Shown here: positions 18,001 through 25,915 of the stretch, piece after piece | Layout of the letters: each line of letters begins with the position of its first letter | Numbering within the stretch: position 1 is the first letter of the stretch | Assembly: GCA_947494995.1 (NCBI GenBank) | Contig: CANLWY010000002.1 | Span: 1 to 64,000, forward strand | Direction of reading: 5' to 3' | Source: an uncultured Campylobacterales bacterium | GTDB taxonomy: Bacteria; Campylobacterota; Campylobacteria; Campylobacterales; Arcobacteraceae | Length of the DNA: 64,000 nucleotides | Position numbers and translations under genes: made by a program | The notes under the pieces: generated by a model | What the model saw: the letters and a program-made list of their open reading frames with translations, nothing else | Database searches by the model: none | Told to the model about the DNA's origin: nothing

Positions 18001-19870
18001 AATAGGTGAAAAAAGAGAAAGTAGTTTAAAAAAAGAATTATTAACTATATTACCATATTTAAATAATTGGTTATTTCATCAAAATAATTTATTTGATGTA
18101 GAAAAACAAGATGTATTAAGAATACAAATAGAAGAAATAGAAATATTTGAGTTTGAAAGGTTAGAAACACCAAATAAATCTATAAAAATTTATTTTGAAG
18201 ATCATATTTTAAATATTGCGAAAACTTGGAAGTCTAATAGTGTTCAAATAGAACTATTTACTAAATTATCAAATTACTTAAATATAAAAGGACATGAAGA
18301 TAAATTAAGATTTTTATTAAATGCTGATGATAAAGATGAGATTATAGAATATTTTACAAGTGAAAAGATTGAATTACCAACTGTTATTATTCCAGATAAA
18401 AGTCATGAAGCTATTTCTCAAGAAGAGGAAATAGCTACTTTAGGTATAACAAAAAAAGATTATGCAGATATTACGAAAATTGCAAATAATTATTCTCATG
18501 AATCTGAGTCATCAATAGAAAAAAAGAAATATATTTTGAAATTATTAAAGCGATCTAAAAAAAATGTGTTAGAGCATTTAAATAGTTTAGATGAATATAA
18601 TTGTGAAAATGTAGATACTAGTGCTTTAACTGTATTGTCAGGAATAAAGAAAAATGGGAATGATATTTTTATAATTCCTCGTCCTTCAGATGATGGTCAA
18701 GTGATACTTCACTATGACTCAGAATTTGCTACGTTAGAGTATGCTGATTCAGAGTTGTGGTATGAGGATGAAGATTCAGCACCTAAAAAATTAACTTTTG
18801 GAAAAGTACTTAGAGAAGCAAAAATAAATAGAATACCAATAATAAAAACTAATAAAAATATTACTGATATTATTTATGATTATGGAAATGAAGATATTAT
18901 ATATAAGCCTATTTTACCATCATCTTTTGATATAGCAAAAATAATGGCTTCACTTGCCAATACAAATGGGGGTTATTTAATAATTGGATGCTCAAAAGAA
19001 GAAGGAATAATAGGATTAAGTAGTGAATTTAATATTGATGAATTAACTAGGAAGTCTATTGAATATTCAAGTTATTTTGAACAGTTTAAAATTGAAGAAA
19101 AAATAATAGATGGCAAAACTTTGATTGTTATAAAAATTGATAAATCTGATGAAACTATCTTTATCGAAGGTAAGAAATATATTCGTTATGGTTCAATAAT
19201 AATTGAAGAATTGACAAACAATGATAAACCATTAATTATTACAGAAGGAAAGACAGATTGGAAACACATAAAAAAAGCCTTAGAACGATTTAAAAATAAT
19301 GGAAGCTATCTAGATTTAGATATTCAGTTTCTAGAGTATGAAGAGATGAATATGGGAGATGGCGAATTGGATAGAATGGTTCAAACTTACTGTAAAACGG
19401 AACAGTCTAAAAAACACATTTTTATATTTGACAGAGATAATAGTACTTTTCTTAAGAAATATGCTAAGGAGAGATTTAATAATCATGGAAACAATGTATA
19501 CTCTTTTTGTATTCCAAAGATTAGTGATGAGCTAGACAGAATTTGTATAGAGTTTTATTATAAAGAGGAAGACTTAACAACCGAGGATGAAAATGGCAGA
19601 AAAATATTTATTGGTAAAGATTTTCTTTCTAATGGAAACAGTTTATGTGGTAAGTACATAACTGAAAAAAGAAAAGCTAATAAACTTGATATTTTAGATA
19701 GAGATAAGAAGGTTTATTTAAGAGAAGATATAGAGTGGGAGAACAATATTGCTCTTTCAAAAAATGATTTTACTAATAATATTATAAATGAAGTAGAAAA
19801 TTTTGATAGTTTTGATATTGACTATTTTAAATTAATATTTGATGTGACTATGGATATTATTAATAATTAA
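15044..19870 (+). CDS. Giant GHKL-ATPase (sacsin-like) / AlbA_2 / TOPRIM-like protein, putative antiviral defence
   Basis: This single 1608-residue protein has recognisable ends. The N-terminus is a sacsin/NO VEIN-type Hsp90-like ATPase: N-box ELLQNADDSS (E47, N51, D53), FAHNGKIFS around 75-83, and the glycine loop TGYKGIGFKSVF (105-116). Residues about 130-1140 have no recognised domain. Around 1215-1275 is a block with IPRPSDDGQVILHYDSE and ELWYEDED, of a kind I associate with other large sacsin-type proteins. Around 1285-1375 is a Schlafen-type AlbA_2 domain (MASLANTNGGYLIIG). The end is TOPRIM-like: EGKTD (E1401) and IFDRDN (D1463, D1465). It has its own start after a 101-nt gap and is followed by a DUF2779 remnant and a toxin-antitoxin pair. 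The defence role is inferred from domains and context. Confidence 0.75.
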   Translation: MILKEFIQKIYNEKTDYNYPSQVMDQSNLLETVSSDIYTDPKRFIYELLQNADDSSIRNSKNQVSIKIINDYLVFAHNGKIFSNRDIEGLCSVSNGTKKDDKTKTGYKGIGFKSVFGQSEEVTIYTNNEYFRFDKKHKIKWKTKWGNTQEEWEKENKRLFISPWQLIPIYTEKDFLSHEINIFLEEKNFTVATILKIKSIDNLKKELNDLIQNINMFIFLRNINQINILIDEETIIEIEHISDCEIILKKNSIIKSSWLIKNIKLEVDSEIKQEIQFEKNIPDKLKESDQIELTLCAKKDKQGIVKVIENESLLYSYLPTSTRINLPILVNATFIMGANRESLHTDSLWNKWLFSNISHKLIEWISELVLTEYSFQAYRLFPQKLNSNYSFNFDYNNGIDKAIETVPLLLSIEQKLLKIKDSIYDEVSFSNQHFISQSLVKDFVLEKKNKEKNIDYNPFIQKTSYEHIFHEIGLMEFKWEDISSFLNYRDFVEIHNVSDNIELIKFLKESERPGRIKDKTFKNWSFIMDHQEQLKMPIDILLPLVDDEDWEKETELSYLHNDLKDFISLNGEYKKWLEELGIKEKTEISYIETNILPHIEDYITTNSAIKQTKDFYELFIQEKLTEDIFNKLSNMKVLTTKGNKIPISDCYFSNCFNPEVELETLLDRDIFLNENYLFTNEDRDIIKVFFNKLGVKQNILSIKPEERITKLVLNNKYEINKEYFNNIDQYTGYSHLPITSYSDIMSIEYILCTVDYNLSKLYWNYIVTSDYFAEINKKAIGYWGYSTQNGQVHGKSIENYISWLVRNIDCIPTKLKKCFKSTEVFLNNDSISKIGDGYLPIVDIENLDDPWKSFFNFKTFLEFDDYIEAFSLIMKDVPSDKKLKKDNLDKVMNIYEYFIDSCLNWDESKIKLIKDTFNSLLIPDSNLNVRLLNELKYTNEEDTSIFSDDYKFMYFNKENQSHPNLKSFLEIIEIEVLTDKDFQIEKIGEKRESSLKKELLTILPYLNNWLFHQNNLFDVEKQDVLRIQIEEIEIFEFERLETPNKSIKIYFEDHILNIAKTWKSNSVQIELFTKLSNYLNIKGHEDKLRFLLNADDKDEIIEYFTSEKIELPTVIIPDKSHEAISQEEEIATLGITKKDYADITKIANNYSHESESSIEKKKYILKLLKRSKKNVLEHLNSLDEYNCENVDTSALTVLSGIKKNGNDIFIIPRPSDDGQVILHYDSEFATLEYADSELWYEDEDSAPKKLTFGKVLREAKINRIPIIKTNKNITDIIYDYGNEDIIYKPILPSSFDIAKIMASLANTNGGYLIIGCSKEEGIIGLSSEFNIDELTRKSIEYSSYFEQFKIEEKIIDGKTLIVIKIDKSDETIFIEGKKYIRYGSIIIEELTNNDKPLIITEGKTDWKHIKKALERFKNNGSYLDLDIQFLEYEEMNMGDGELDRMVQTYCKTEQSKKHIFIFDRDNSTFLKKYAKERFNNHGNNVYSFCIPKISDELDRICIEFYYKEEDLTTEDENGRKIFIGKDFLSNGNSLCGKYITEKRKANKLDILDRDKKVYLREDIEWENNIALSKNDFTNNIINEVENFDSFDIDYFKLIFDVTMDIINN

Positions 19871-19882
19871 AAAAATAAAGGT

Positions 19883-20119
19883 GAAGTAGGGAACCTCTCT
19901 AAATCCCTCTACACAAAAGGCATACAATGCCCAAAATCCTACAAGGAACTAGATGGCGTACAAAATGGAAGCCAAGCTATGAATGCCTTTGCAAATATGC
20001 AAAATATGGAAGAGGGCAAAAAAGAAAAAATGAGACAATCACTTTTAAAGTATTGTGAACTTGATACTTTGGCGATGATTAGGATATTGGGGAAGTTGAA
20101 AAAAGAAGTTAATAATTAA
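19883..20119 (+). pseudogene. Internally deleted remnant of a DUF2779-family gene
   Basis: An open frame directly downstream of the giant ATPase stop, and in the same frame, reads NLSKSLYTKGIQCPK and then SYKELDGVQNGSQAMNAF, ending RQSLLKYCELDTLAMIRILG. The first block is the N-terminal signature of DUF2779 proteins, and the second is their C-terminal nuclease-like end (the CELDT motif). About 500 residues that normally lie between are missing. There is no start codon before the first block. This is a deletion scar: both ends of a gene of about 1.8 kb are retained and the middle is lost. The exact family length is from memory. Confidence 0.7.
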
Positions 20120-20198
20120 AAACATTACAAAATGAAATACTTTTAGTATGAATTCACTTTTTTAGATAATATTTCTATATATTAAAAAGGAAAAGTAT

Positions 20199-20246
20199 AT
20201 GAGTTCAATATTGACAAAAGTTAACTTATATGTTAACATTTTATGA
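20199..20246 (+). CDS. Possible 15-codon leader ORF coupled to the toxin gene
   Basis: An ATG at 20199 has a strong AAAAAGGAAAAG ribosome binding site 8 nt upstream. It encodes [15 protein letters not shown] and stops at TGA 20244-20246. The stop overlaps the toxin ATG as ATGA. The toxin itself has no visible Shine-Dalgarno, so its translation may depend on this leader. The paired GTTAAC operator sites lie inside the leader. It may instead be the stump of an older gene. Confidence 0.4.
   Translation: MSSILTKVNLYVNIL
20211..20239 (+). promoter_or_regulatory. Toxin-antitoxin promoter with paired GTTAAC operator
   Basis: TTGACA (20211-20216) is followed after 17 bp by TAACAT (20234-20239), a reasonable sigma-70-type promoter. 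Two GTTAAC sites (20220-20225 and 20232-20237), separated by ttatat, form a symmetric element covering the spacer and -10. This suits autorepression by the XRE antitoxin. If this promoter is used, the mRNA would start at about the toxin ATG, making it nearly leaderless. An upstream promoter near TATATT (about 20176) is the alternative and would include the leader ORF. Confidence 0.45.
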
Positions 20247-20587
20247 AAGAGATTCTATTTTATAAAACTAAACAAGGCAGAAGTCCTATTGATGAGTTTT
20301 TAAATTCTTTAAATGTAAAAGAAGTTCAAAAAGTTACTTGGGTTTTACAATTAATAGAAGAATCAAATTCTGTATCTACAAAATTTTATAAAAAATTAGT
20401 AAATACAAATGATATATTTGAAGTTCGTGTTCAGTATACAAATAATAGTTTTAGGTTTCTTGGGTTTGAACACAAAGGTAATTTTGTAATTTTAACAAAT
20501 GCTTTTAGAAAAAAAGATCAAAAGACATCAATAAAAGAGATAGCGTTAGCTCAAAGAAGAAAAAAGGAGTACTTAGAAAATGAGTGA
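20243..20587 (+). CDS. HigB/Gp49-like RelE-superfamily toxin
   Basis: The 114-residue basic protein fits the phage-derived Gp49-like (HigB-type) branch of RelE toxins. Matches are the opening [17 protein letters not shown], the core [33 protein letters not shown] and the tail [14 protein letters not shown]. Such toxins cleave ribosome-bound mRNA. The gene precedes its antitoxin (HigBA order) and overlaps it by 8 nt, giving coupled translation. It has no Shine-Dalgarno of its own. It closes the accessory island that begins after sbcC. Confidence 0.85.
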   Translation: MKEILFYKTKQGRSPIDEFLNSLNVKEVQKVTWVLQLIEESNSVSTKFYKKLVNTNDIFEVRVQYTNNSFRFLGFEHKGNFVILTNAFRKKDQKTSIKEIALAQRRKKEYLENE

Positions 20588-20855
20588 TCTACAAAAATAT
20601 ATAGAAAAAAGAAAAAAATCAGATAAAGAGTTTGCAGAAAATTTTGATAAAGGTTATGAAGAGTTTAAAATAGGGGAGATGTTAAAACAAGCAAGAGTTG
20701 ATACTGGTATGACGCAAGAAGATGTAGCTACAAAACTTCATACAAAAAAATCAGCAATATCAAGAATAGAAAATCACGCTCAAGATATGAAACTATCTAC
20801 ATTACAAAACTTTGTAAACATACTTGGAAAAGAATTAAAGATACAAATAGTTTAA
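20580..20855 (+). CDS. XRE-family HigA-like antitoxin
   Basis: The 91-residue protein contains an XRE helix-turn-helix at about residues 35-85: [20 protein letters not shown], then [19 protein letters not shown]. The N-terminal 30 residues are charged and probably bind the toxin. It starts inside the toxin gene (8-nt overlap). It is expected to neutralise the toxin and repress the operon through the paired GTTAAC sites upstream. Confidence 0.87.
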   Translation: MSDLQKYIEKRKKSDKEFAENFDKGYEEFKIGEMLKQARVDTGMTQEDVATKLHTKKSAISRIENHAQDMKLSTLQNFVNILGKELKIQIV

Positions 20856-20991
20856 ATACTTAGTAAATAAAATTATTCCCATCCTAGTTGTTTGCAGGTA
20901 TCTATATATTATCAAAAAACATTATTTTAAGATAGATTCTTAAAATAGAAATCTAAATTTAAACTTAAATACTATTTCTTTTAAAGCTTGA

Positions 20992-20997
20992 TATAAT
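20992..20997 (+). promoter_or_regulatory. Likely -10 box of the lysine-catabolism operon
   Basis: A TATAAT preceded by GCTTGA lies 69 nt before the saccharopine dehydrogenase ATG, with T-rich DNA upstream. The start codon has a good AAAAGGAGAT site. No riboswitch-like structure was recognised in the leader. The rest of the 210-bp gap (20856-21065) shows no gene. Confidence 0.4.
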
Positions 20998-21065
20998 TTA
21001 ATTAGATATATAAATGTAACCCTACTATTTTAATTAAACAATTTTGTTGTTGAAAAGGAGATAGT

Positions 21066-22166
21066 ATGCATAGAGTTATTATATTAGGTTCTGGTAATAT
21101 TGGTTTTACAGTTGCATTACTTCTTAAACAAAGTGGTGACTATGACGTAACTGTTGTTGCTAGAGATAAAAAAAGACTAGCTTATTTAACAGCACAAACT
21201 GGTGCAAATGTTTTACAATATAATTTAGAGAAAGAAAAAAATTATGTTGATATATTAAAAGGTTTTGATAGCGTTATCTCTGCTCTTCCTTTTTATTTAA
21301 ATACAAAAGTTGCAAAATCTGCATTGAAAGCTGGGATAAACTATTTTGATTTTACAGAAGATGTAAAAACAACAAATAGTATTAAAAAAATAGCTCAAAA
21401 AGCGAAACCTTATCAAGTCTTTATTCCCCAATGTGGTTTAGCCCCAGGTTTTATATCTATCTTAGCTTATTCATTAACAAAACAGTTTGAACAAGTTCAT
21501 AGTATAAAAATGAGAGTTGGAGCACTTCCTCAAAATCCATCAAATAAAATTCTTTATAATCTAACTTGGTCAACAGATGGTCTGATAAATGAATATAGTA
21601 ATGAATGTTTTGCAATAAAGAATTCAAAAATAGTTACTATGCAAGCATTGGAAGGTTTAGAAAAGTTTTCACTAGATGGTTTAGAGTATGAAGCTTTTAA
21701 TACTTCGGGAGGATTAGGAACCTTATGTGAGACATTTCAAGACAAGGTTAAAGAGTTAAACTATAAAACCATAAGATATAAAGGTCACAGAGAGTATATG
21801 GACTTTTTAATCAATGACTTGTATTTAGGTAAAAAAGAGAAACGACATCTTTTAAAAGAGATTTTAGAGTATGCAATACCTACAACTAGACAAGATGTAG
21901 TTTTGATATTTTGTAGTGTTACAGGTATTAAGCATGGGAAGTTAGAACAAGTAACAGATGTTAGAAAGATATATAATCAAGTTTTACATAAACAAAAACT
22001 TAGTTCAATTCAAATCACGACAGCTACTGGTCTTTGTACAGTTTTAGATCTTTTTGTAAATAAGAAAATAAATAAAAATGGTTTTATAAAACAAGAAGAG
22101 ATAGATATCAACGATTTTTTAGAAAATAGATTTGGAAAAGAGTATAAGCAGAAGGATTTAAAATGA
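21066..22166 (+). CDS. Saccharopine dehydrogenase-family oxidoreductase
   Basis: The 366-residue protein opens with a Rossmann fold (VIILGSGNIGFTVALLL). Saccharopine reductase motifs follow: SALPFYLNTKVAKSALKAGI, YFDFTEDV and IPQCGLAPGFISILAYSL. The C-terminal domain is as in glutamate-forming saccharopine dehydrogenases (YNLTWSTDGLINEY, ETFQDKVKELNYKTIRYKGH). It would oxidise saccharopine to glutamate plus aminoadipate semialdehyde. The next gene overlaps by 4 nt and encodes the aldehyde dehydrogenase for that product. A separate lysine-ketoglutarate reductase is not seen here, so the substrate could instead be a related imine. Confidence 0.85.
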   Translation: MHRVIILGSGNIGFTVALLLKQSGDYDVTVVARDKKRLAYLTAQTGANVLQYNLEKEKNYVDILKGFDSVISALPFYLNTKVAKSALKAGINYFDFTEDVKTTNSIKKIAQKAKPYQVFIPQCGLAPGFISILAYSLTKQFEQVHSIKMRVGALPQNPSNKILYNLTWSTDGLINEYSNECFAIKNSKIVTMQALEGLEKFSLDGLEYEAFNTSGGLGTLCETFQDKVKELNYKTIRYKGHREYMDFLINDLYLGKKEKRHLLKEILEYAIPTTRQDVVLIFCSVTGIKHGKLEQVTDVRKIYNQVLHKQKLSSIQITTATGLCTVLDLFVNKKINKNGFIKQEEIDINDFLENRFGKEYKQKDLK

Positions 22167-23713
22167 ATGAAACTATTTTAACTCAACTTGGGATAAGTAA
22201 ATTACGAATAAAAGGTGTTTTACCTTCTTTATTTATAGGTGATAGGTTTTATTATGGAAAAGGTAATGAGTTTTTCTCTAAGAGTCCTATAGATTTACAG
22301 AAAAATGTAACTTTTGAGCAATTAGATAAAGTAAAAATTAAAAAGACAATAGAAGTATTAAAAAATGAATTTAATTTATGGCAAGAAGTACCTGCACCAA
22401 AAAGAGGGGAGCTTGTAAGAAGGTTTGCTAATTTAGTAAGAGAGAAAAAAGAGCATTTAGCATTTTTGATTACTTTAGAGTCTGGAAAAATATATGAAGA
22501 AGCTTTAGGTGAAGTTCAAGAGGTAATAGATGTTTGTGATTTTGCAGTAGGTTTATCACGACAGTTATATGGACTCACAATTGCTAGTGAAAGATATAGA
22601 CACAAGATGATTGAACAGTGGCACCCTTTAGGTGTGGTAGGGATTATATCAGCATTTAATTTTCCTATGGCTGTTTGGGCTTGGAATGCAATGATTGCAT
22701 TAGTATGTGGAAATACACTTATTTGGAAACCTTCAACACAAACACCTCTTTGTGCTATTGCTTGTCATCTTTTACTACAAGAGGCGATTAAATCAATTGA
22801 TGATATTCCTCAAAATATTTCAGCTGTATTAATAGCAGATAGAAAACTTTCTGACTTGATAGTAAAAAGTAAAGATATAAGACTTTTAAGTGCAACAGGG
22901 TCTGTTTCTATGGGTAAAGCTCTTGCCCCAAAGGTTGCTTCAAGATTAGGACGTTTACTTTTAGAACTTGGTGGAAATAATGCAATGATAGTAAGTCCAA
23001 GTGCAAATTTGGATTTAGCTTTAAGAGCAGTTCTTTTTTCTGCTGTTGGAACAGCAGGACAGAGATGTACTAGTTTAAGAAGGCTTTTTATTCATAAAGA
23101 TATTTTTAAAAGTTTTTCTTCCTCTTTAGTAAAAGCATACAAAACTGTAAAAATAGGAAATCCTTTTGATAAAGAGAATTTAATGGGACCTTTAGTAAAC
23201 GAACAATCTTATGAAAATATGCAAGAGGCATTAAAAAAAGTAAAAAAACAAAAAGGCGAACTGCTTTATGGTGGAGATAGAGTTTTAAAAGATGTTCCCT
23301 ATGGCGGTTATTATGTAAATCCTGCTTTAGTAAAAATAGAACATAGTGCAAAAATAGTTCAAAATGAAACCTTTGCACCGATACTCTATTTAATAGAGTA
23401 TGAGGATTTTAATGAAGTATTAGAATTACATAATAGTGTTCCACAAGGTTTATCTTCAGCTATATTTACACAAGACTTAAAAGAGGCGGAACTATTTATG
23501 AGTAGTATTGGTAGTGATTGTGGTATTGCAAATGTAAATATAGGTACAAGTGGTGCAGAAATTGGTGGTGCTTTTGGTGGAGAAAAAGATACAGGAGGTG
23601 GAAGAGAGAGTGGAAGTGATTCATGGAAAAATTATATGAGAAGAGTTACAAATACTGTGAATTTTTCAGATGATATACCTTTATCCCAAGGTATAAATTT
23701 TGAAATATCTTAG
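22163..23713 (+). CDS. Aldehyde dehydrogenase, ALDH7-type (alpha-aminoadipate semialdehyde dehydrogenase)
   Basis: The 516-residue protein has the ALDH cofactor loop WHPLGVVGIISAFNFPMAVW, the catalytic Glu in LLLELGGNNAM and the catalytic Cys in AGQRCTSLRRLFIH. The last motif is typical of ALDH7/antiquitin, which converts aminoadipate semialdehyde (piperideine-6-carboxylate) to 2-aminoadipate. The tail GGEKDTGGGRESGSDSWK also fits ALDH7. The 4-nt overlap with the saccharopine dehydrogenase makes a two-gene lysine-degradation operon. The family call is firm; the exact substrate is inferred from the pairing. Confidence 0.9.
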   Translation: MNETILTQLGISKLRIKGVLPSLFIGDRFYYGKGNEFFSKSPIDLQKNVTFEQLDKVKIKKTIEVLKNEFNLWQEVPAPKRGELVRRFANLVREKKEHLAFLITLESGKIYEEALGEVQEVIDVCDFAVGLSRQLYGLTIASERYRHKMIEQWHPLGVVGIISAFNFPMAVWAWNAMIALVCGNTLIWKPSTQTPLCAIACHLLLQEAIKSIDDIPQNISAVLIADRKLSDLIVKSKDIRLLSATGSVSMGKALAPKVASRLGRLLLELGGNNAMIVSPSANLDLALRAVLFSAVGTAGQRCTSLRRLFIHKDIFKSFSSSLVKAYKTVKIGNPFDKENLMGPLVNEQSYENMQEALKKVKKQKGELLYGGDRVLKDVPYGGYYVNPALVKIEHSAKIVQNETFAPILYLIEYEDFNEVLELHNSVPQGLSSAIFTQDLKEAELFMSSIGSDCGIANVNIGTSGAEIGGAFGGEKDTGGGRESGSDSWKNYMRRVTNTVNFSDDIPLSQGINFEIS

Positions 23714-23814
23714 TATTTATTAATTAATTATTTACGTTAAGTTTAGAAAAGTAATATATTGATAAAATTTTAATAACTATTTTTCTTAAATGTGAAATCT
23801 AAAAAAGGATCTAC

Positions 23815-24597
23815 ATGGAAAAATCAATTAAACCGTTGTTTTTATCGCTGTTTTTGTCTTTTTTTACTGTAGTAAATCTTTATTCCTCTGAGATTACTTT
23901 TTTAACTCATAGTATAGATAATAAATATTATATTGATAAAAATAATCAAATGAGAGGTGTCCCTCATACGGGAAGAAGAGCTTTTAATTTAGAATTAGTT
24001 AGAGAAATGATGGATTCTATGAATTATCCAAAATCTTTTAAGATAGTGCCTTTTAAAAGAGGTTTAACTTATATCACTCAAAATAAAAAACCCTATGCTC
24101 TTTTTAATATAGGAAGAAGAGATTCAAGAGAAAAGAAAATGAAATGGGTTGGTCCTCTTCAAATAGATAATATCTATTTTTATGAAAATATAGATAATAA
24201 AACAAATATAAAAAGTTTTAATGATGCGAAAAAAGTCAAACTTATTTGTACTATTAGAGGCTCTTTTCATGAAAAACTTCTTAAGAAAAACAATTTTAAA
24301 AATGTAATTGTAAATTCTGATTATAAAGGTTGTTTTAATATGTTAGCTATTAAAAGAGTTGATTTAACAATGATTTCTAGTAATTCTATTAATTCAATTT
24401 TAAATGAGCTTATATTTAATTCTTCATTAATAAAAAGTACAGATGTTCTTTTTGCTAGAACAGAAGGCTACATGGCTTTTTCTAATATTATTGATGATAG
24501 TGTAATTATGCAATGGCAAAAGGCACTTGATGAAATTAAAAAATCAGGTAGATATGATGAAATAGCAAAAAAATATTTATATCCAAAAGAGAATTGA
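23815..24597 (+). CDS. Periplasmic solute-binding protein (SBP_bac_3-like)
   Basis: The 260-residue protein has a signal peptide (FLSLFLSFFTVVNLYS, cut after about residue 25). A type-II periplasmic-binding-protein fold of the amino-acid-binding class follows: RGVPHTGRRAFNLELVREMM, a GFK-like KKVKLICTIRGSFHEKLL and the tail LDEIKKSGRYDEIAKKYL. There is no adjacent permease or ATPase, so it may act as a sensor or orphan binding protein. Substrate unknown. A good AAAAGGATCTAC ribosome binding site precedes the ATG. Confidence 0.75.
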   Translation: MEKSIKPLFLSLFLSFFTVVNLYSSEITFLTHSIDNKYYIDKNNQMRGVPHTGRRAFNLELVREMMDSMNYPKSFKIVPFKRGLTYITQNKKPYALFNIGRRDSREKKMKWVGPLQIDNIYFYENIDNKTNIKSFNDAKKVKLICTIRGSFHEKLLKKNNFKNVIVNSDYKGCFNMLAIKRVDLTMISSNSINSILNELIFNSSLIKSTDVLFARTEGYMAFSNIIDDSVIMQWQKALDEIKKSGRYDEIAKKYLYPKEN

Positions 24598-24627
24598 AGA
24601 TTTAGTAAAACTGCAATATAATTCGAA

Positions 24628-25158
24628 ATGATTATATTAGATTTTGAAACAAATACATCAAATATTCATGATGTTATAGAAGTAGCTGCTGTAAAAGTAG
24701 GTTTGGATAAAAATGAGTACAAAGTAGTAGATAAATTTCACAGATATTATTTATCAAGATATGCAGTAAATCCTTTTTCTTATGAAGTTCATAAATTAAC
24801 ACCAGAAAAAATATTAGCTCATAGAAATGGAGCAACTTATGCTTCTTATTTTCAAGAGGATGAAGAGTTTATAGAATTTTGTAATGGAGTTAAAACTTTA
24901 GTTGCTCATAATATAAATTTTGAGTTAAGACATTTAGGAAATTTAATTAAATTTGAAAACCATTTTTGCACAATGAAAGAAAATAAACATGTGGTTAAGG
25001 CACAAAATATAAGAGGAAATATAAAAAATCCTAAGCTTGATGAAACTTGTCTTTTTTACGGAATAGATTTTGATCCAAGTTCATATCATAGTGCTACTTA
25101 TGACGTAAGTAAAACTTATGAAATATTAAGACGAATGGAAAAGAGAGTAGGTGTGTGA
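24628..25158 (+). CDS. DEDDh 3'-5' exonuclease (DnaQ-like)
   Basis: The 176-residue protein has ExoI motif LDFETNTS (D5, E7), ExoII region LVAHNINFELRHL and ExoIII HSATYDVSKTYEIL, fitting DEDDh exonucleases such as DnaQ-like or oligoribonuclease-like enzymes. A specific role in replication or RNA turnover cannot be assigned. It overlaps the M15 peptidase gene by 4 nt. There is only a short leader after the preceding gene (30 bp). Confidence 0.82.
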   Translation: MIILDFETNTSNIHDVIEVAAVKVGLDKNEYKVVDKFHRYYLSRYAVNPFSYEVHKLTPEKILAHRNGATYASYFQEDEEFIEFCNGVKTLVAHNINFELRHLGNLIKFENHFCTMKENKHVVKAQNIRGNIKNPKLDETCLFYGIDFDPSSYHSATYDVSKTYEILRRMEKRVGV

Positions 25159-25796
25159 AAACTAGTATTGTCTTTCTATCTTTAGTGAGTTCTCTATTTG
25201 CAGAGTATAATTATACAATCTCACAGATTACTCCAGAAATAAAAAATAGAATGTATGAAGGAAACTCCCATAAAGATAATTGTCCAGTAGTTTTAAAGGA
25301 TTTAAGATATTTAAACTTAGAGTACTTGAACTTTAAAGGAGAAACAAAAGTAGGAGAGCTTATCGTTCATAAAAGTGTAGCAACTGAAATAGTTGATATT
25401 TTTAAAACACTTTTTGAAACTAAATATCCAATTGAGAGAATAGAGCTTGTCTCAAACTATAATGGAAATGATTGGAACTCAATAGAGGTAAACAATACTT
25501 CTGCATATAACTGTCGTTTTGTAGAGGGTACAAAACGTTGGTCTAGACATGCTTATGGAAAAGCAATTGATATAAATCCCATACAGAATCCATTTATATC
25601 AAAAAAAGGAAAGATTTCTCATAAGGCTTCTTTTCTTCATACCAAAAGAGAACATAAAGATTTAAATAGTCCCAAAGATAAAGCAAGAATTTTAAAAAGT
25701 GACATTATTGTAAAAACTTTTAAGAATTATGGCTGGATTTGGGGTGGAGATTGGATTACTATTAAAGACTATCAACATTTTGATAAGAGAAAATAA
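25155..25796 (+). CDS. Exported M15-family D,D-/L,D-carboxypeptidase-like metallopeptidase
   Basis: The 213-residue protein starts at GTG 25155, inside the stop of the upstream exonuclease. It has a signal peptide (TSIVFLSLVSSLFA). The M15 zinc site is visible as RHAYGKAIDINP (HxxxxxxD) and, near the C-terminus, WIWGGDWITIKDYQHFDKR with the final His ligand. Family members trim peptidoglycan peptides. It would act in the periplasm. The adjacency to an exonuclease is probably transcriptional convenience. Confidence 0.83.
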   Translation: MKTSIVFLSLVSSLFAEYNYTISQITPEIKNRMYEGNSHKDNCPVVLKDLRYLNLEYLNFKGETKVGELIVHKSVATEIVDIFKTLFETKYPIERIELVSNYNGNDWNSIEVNNTSAYNCRFVEGTKRWSRHAYGKAIDINPIQNPFISKKGKISHKASFLHTKREHKDLNSPKDKARILKSDIIVKTFKNYGWIWGGDWITIKDYQHFDKRK

Positions 25797-25876
25797 TAAC
25801 TAAAAAGTGTTTTTATCTAATATAAACATTAAAAATAATATTCATCTTGTTATATATCATTTTTATTTATAAAAAT

Positions 25877-25908
25877 TTGACATATATCTTACATTGATAT
25901 TTTATAAT
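25877..25908 (+). promoter_or_regulatory. Promoter placed 7 nt before an ATG (possible leaderless mRNA)
   Basis: TTGACA (25877-25882) and a perfect TATAAT (25903-25908) precede the ATG at 25916. The spacer of 20 bp is long, so the -10 probably works alone. A start site about 7 nt after the -10 would fall on the start codon. No Shine-Dalgarno is present. Confidence 0.4.
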
Positions 25909-25915
25909 AACATTT

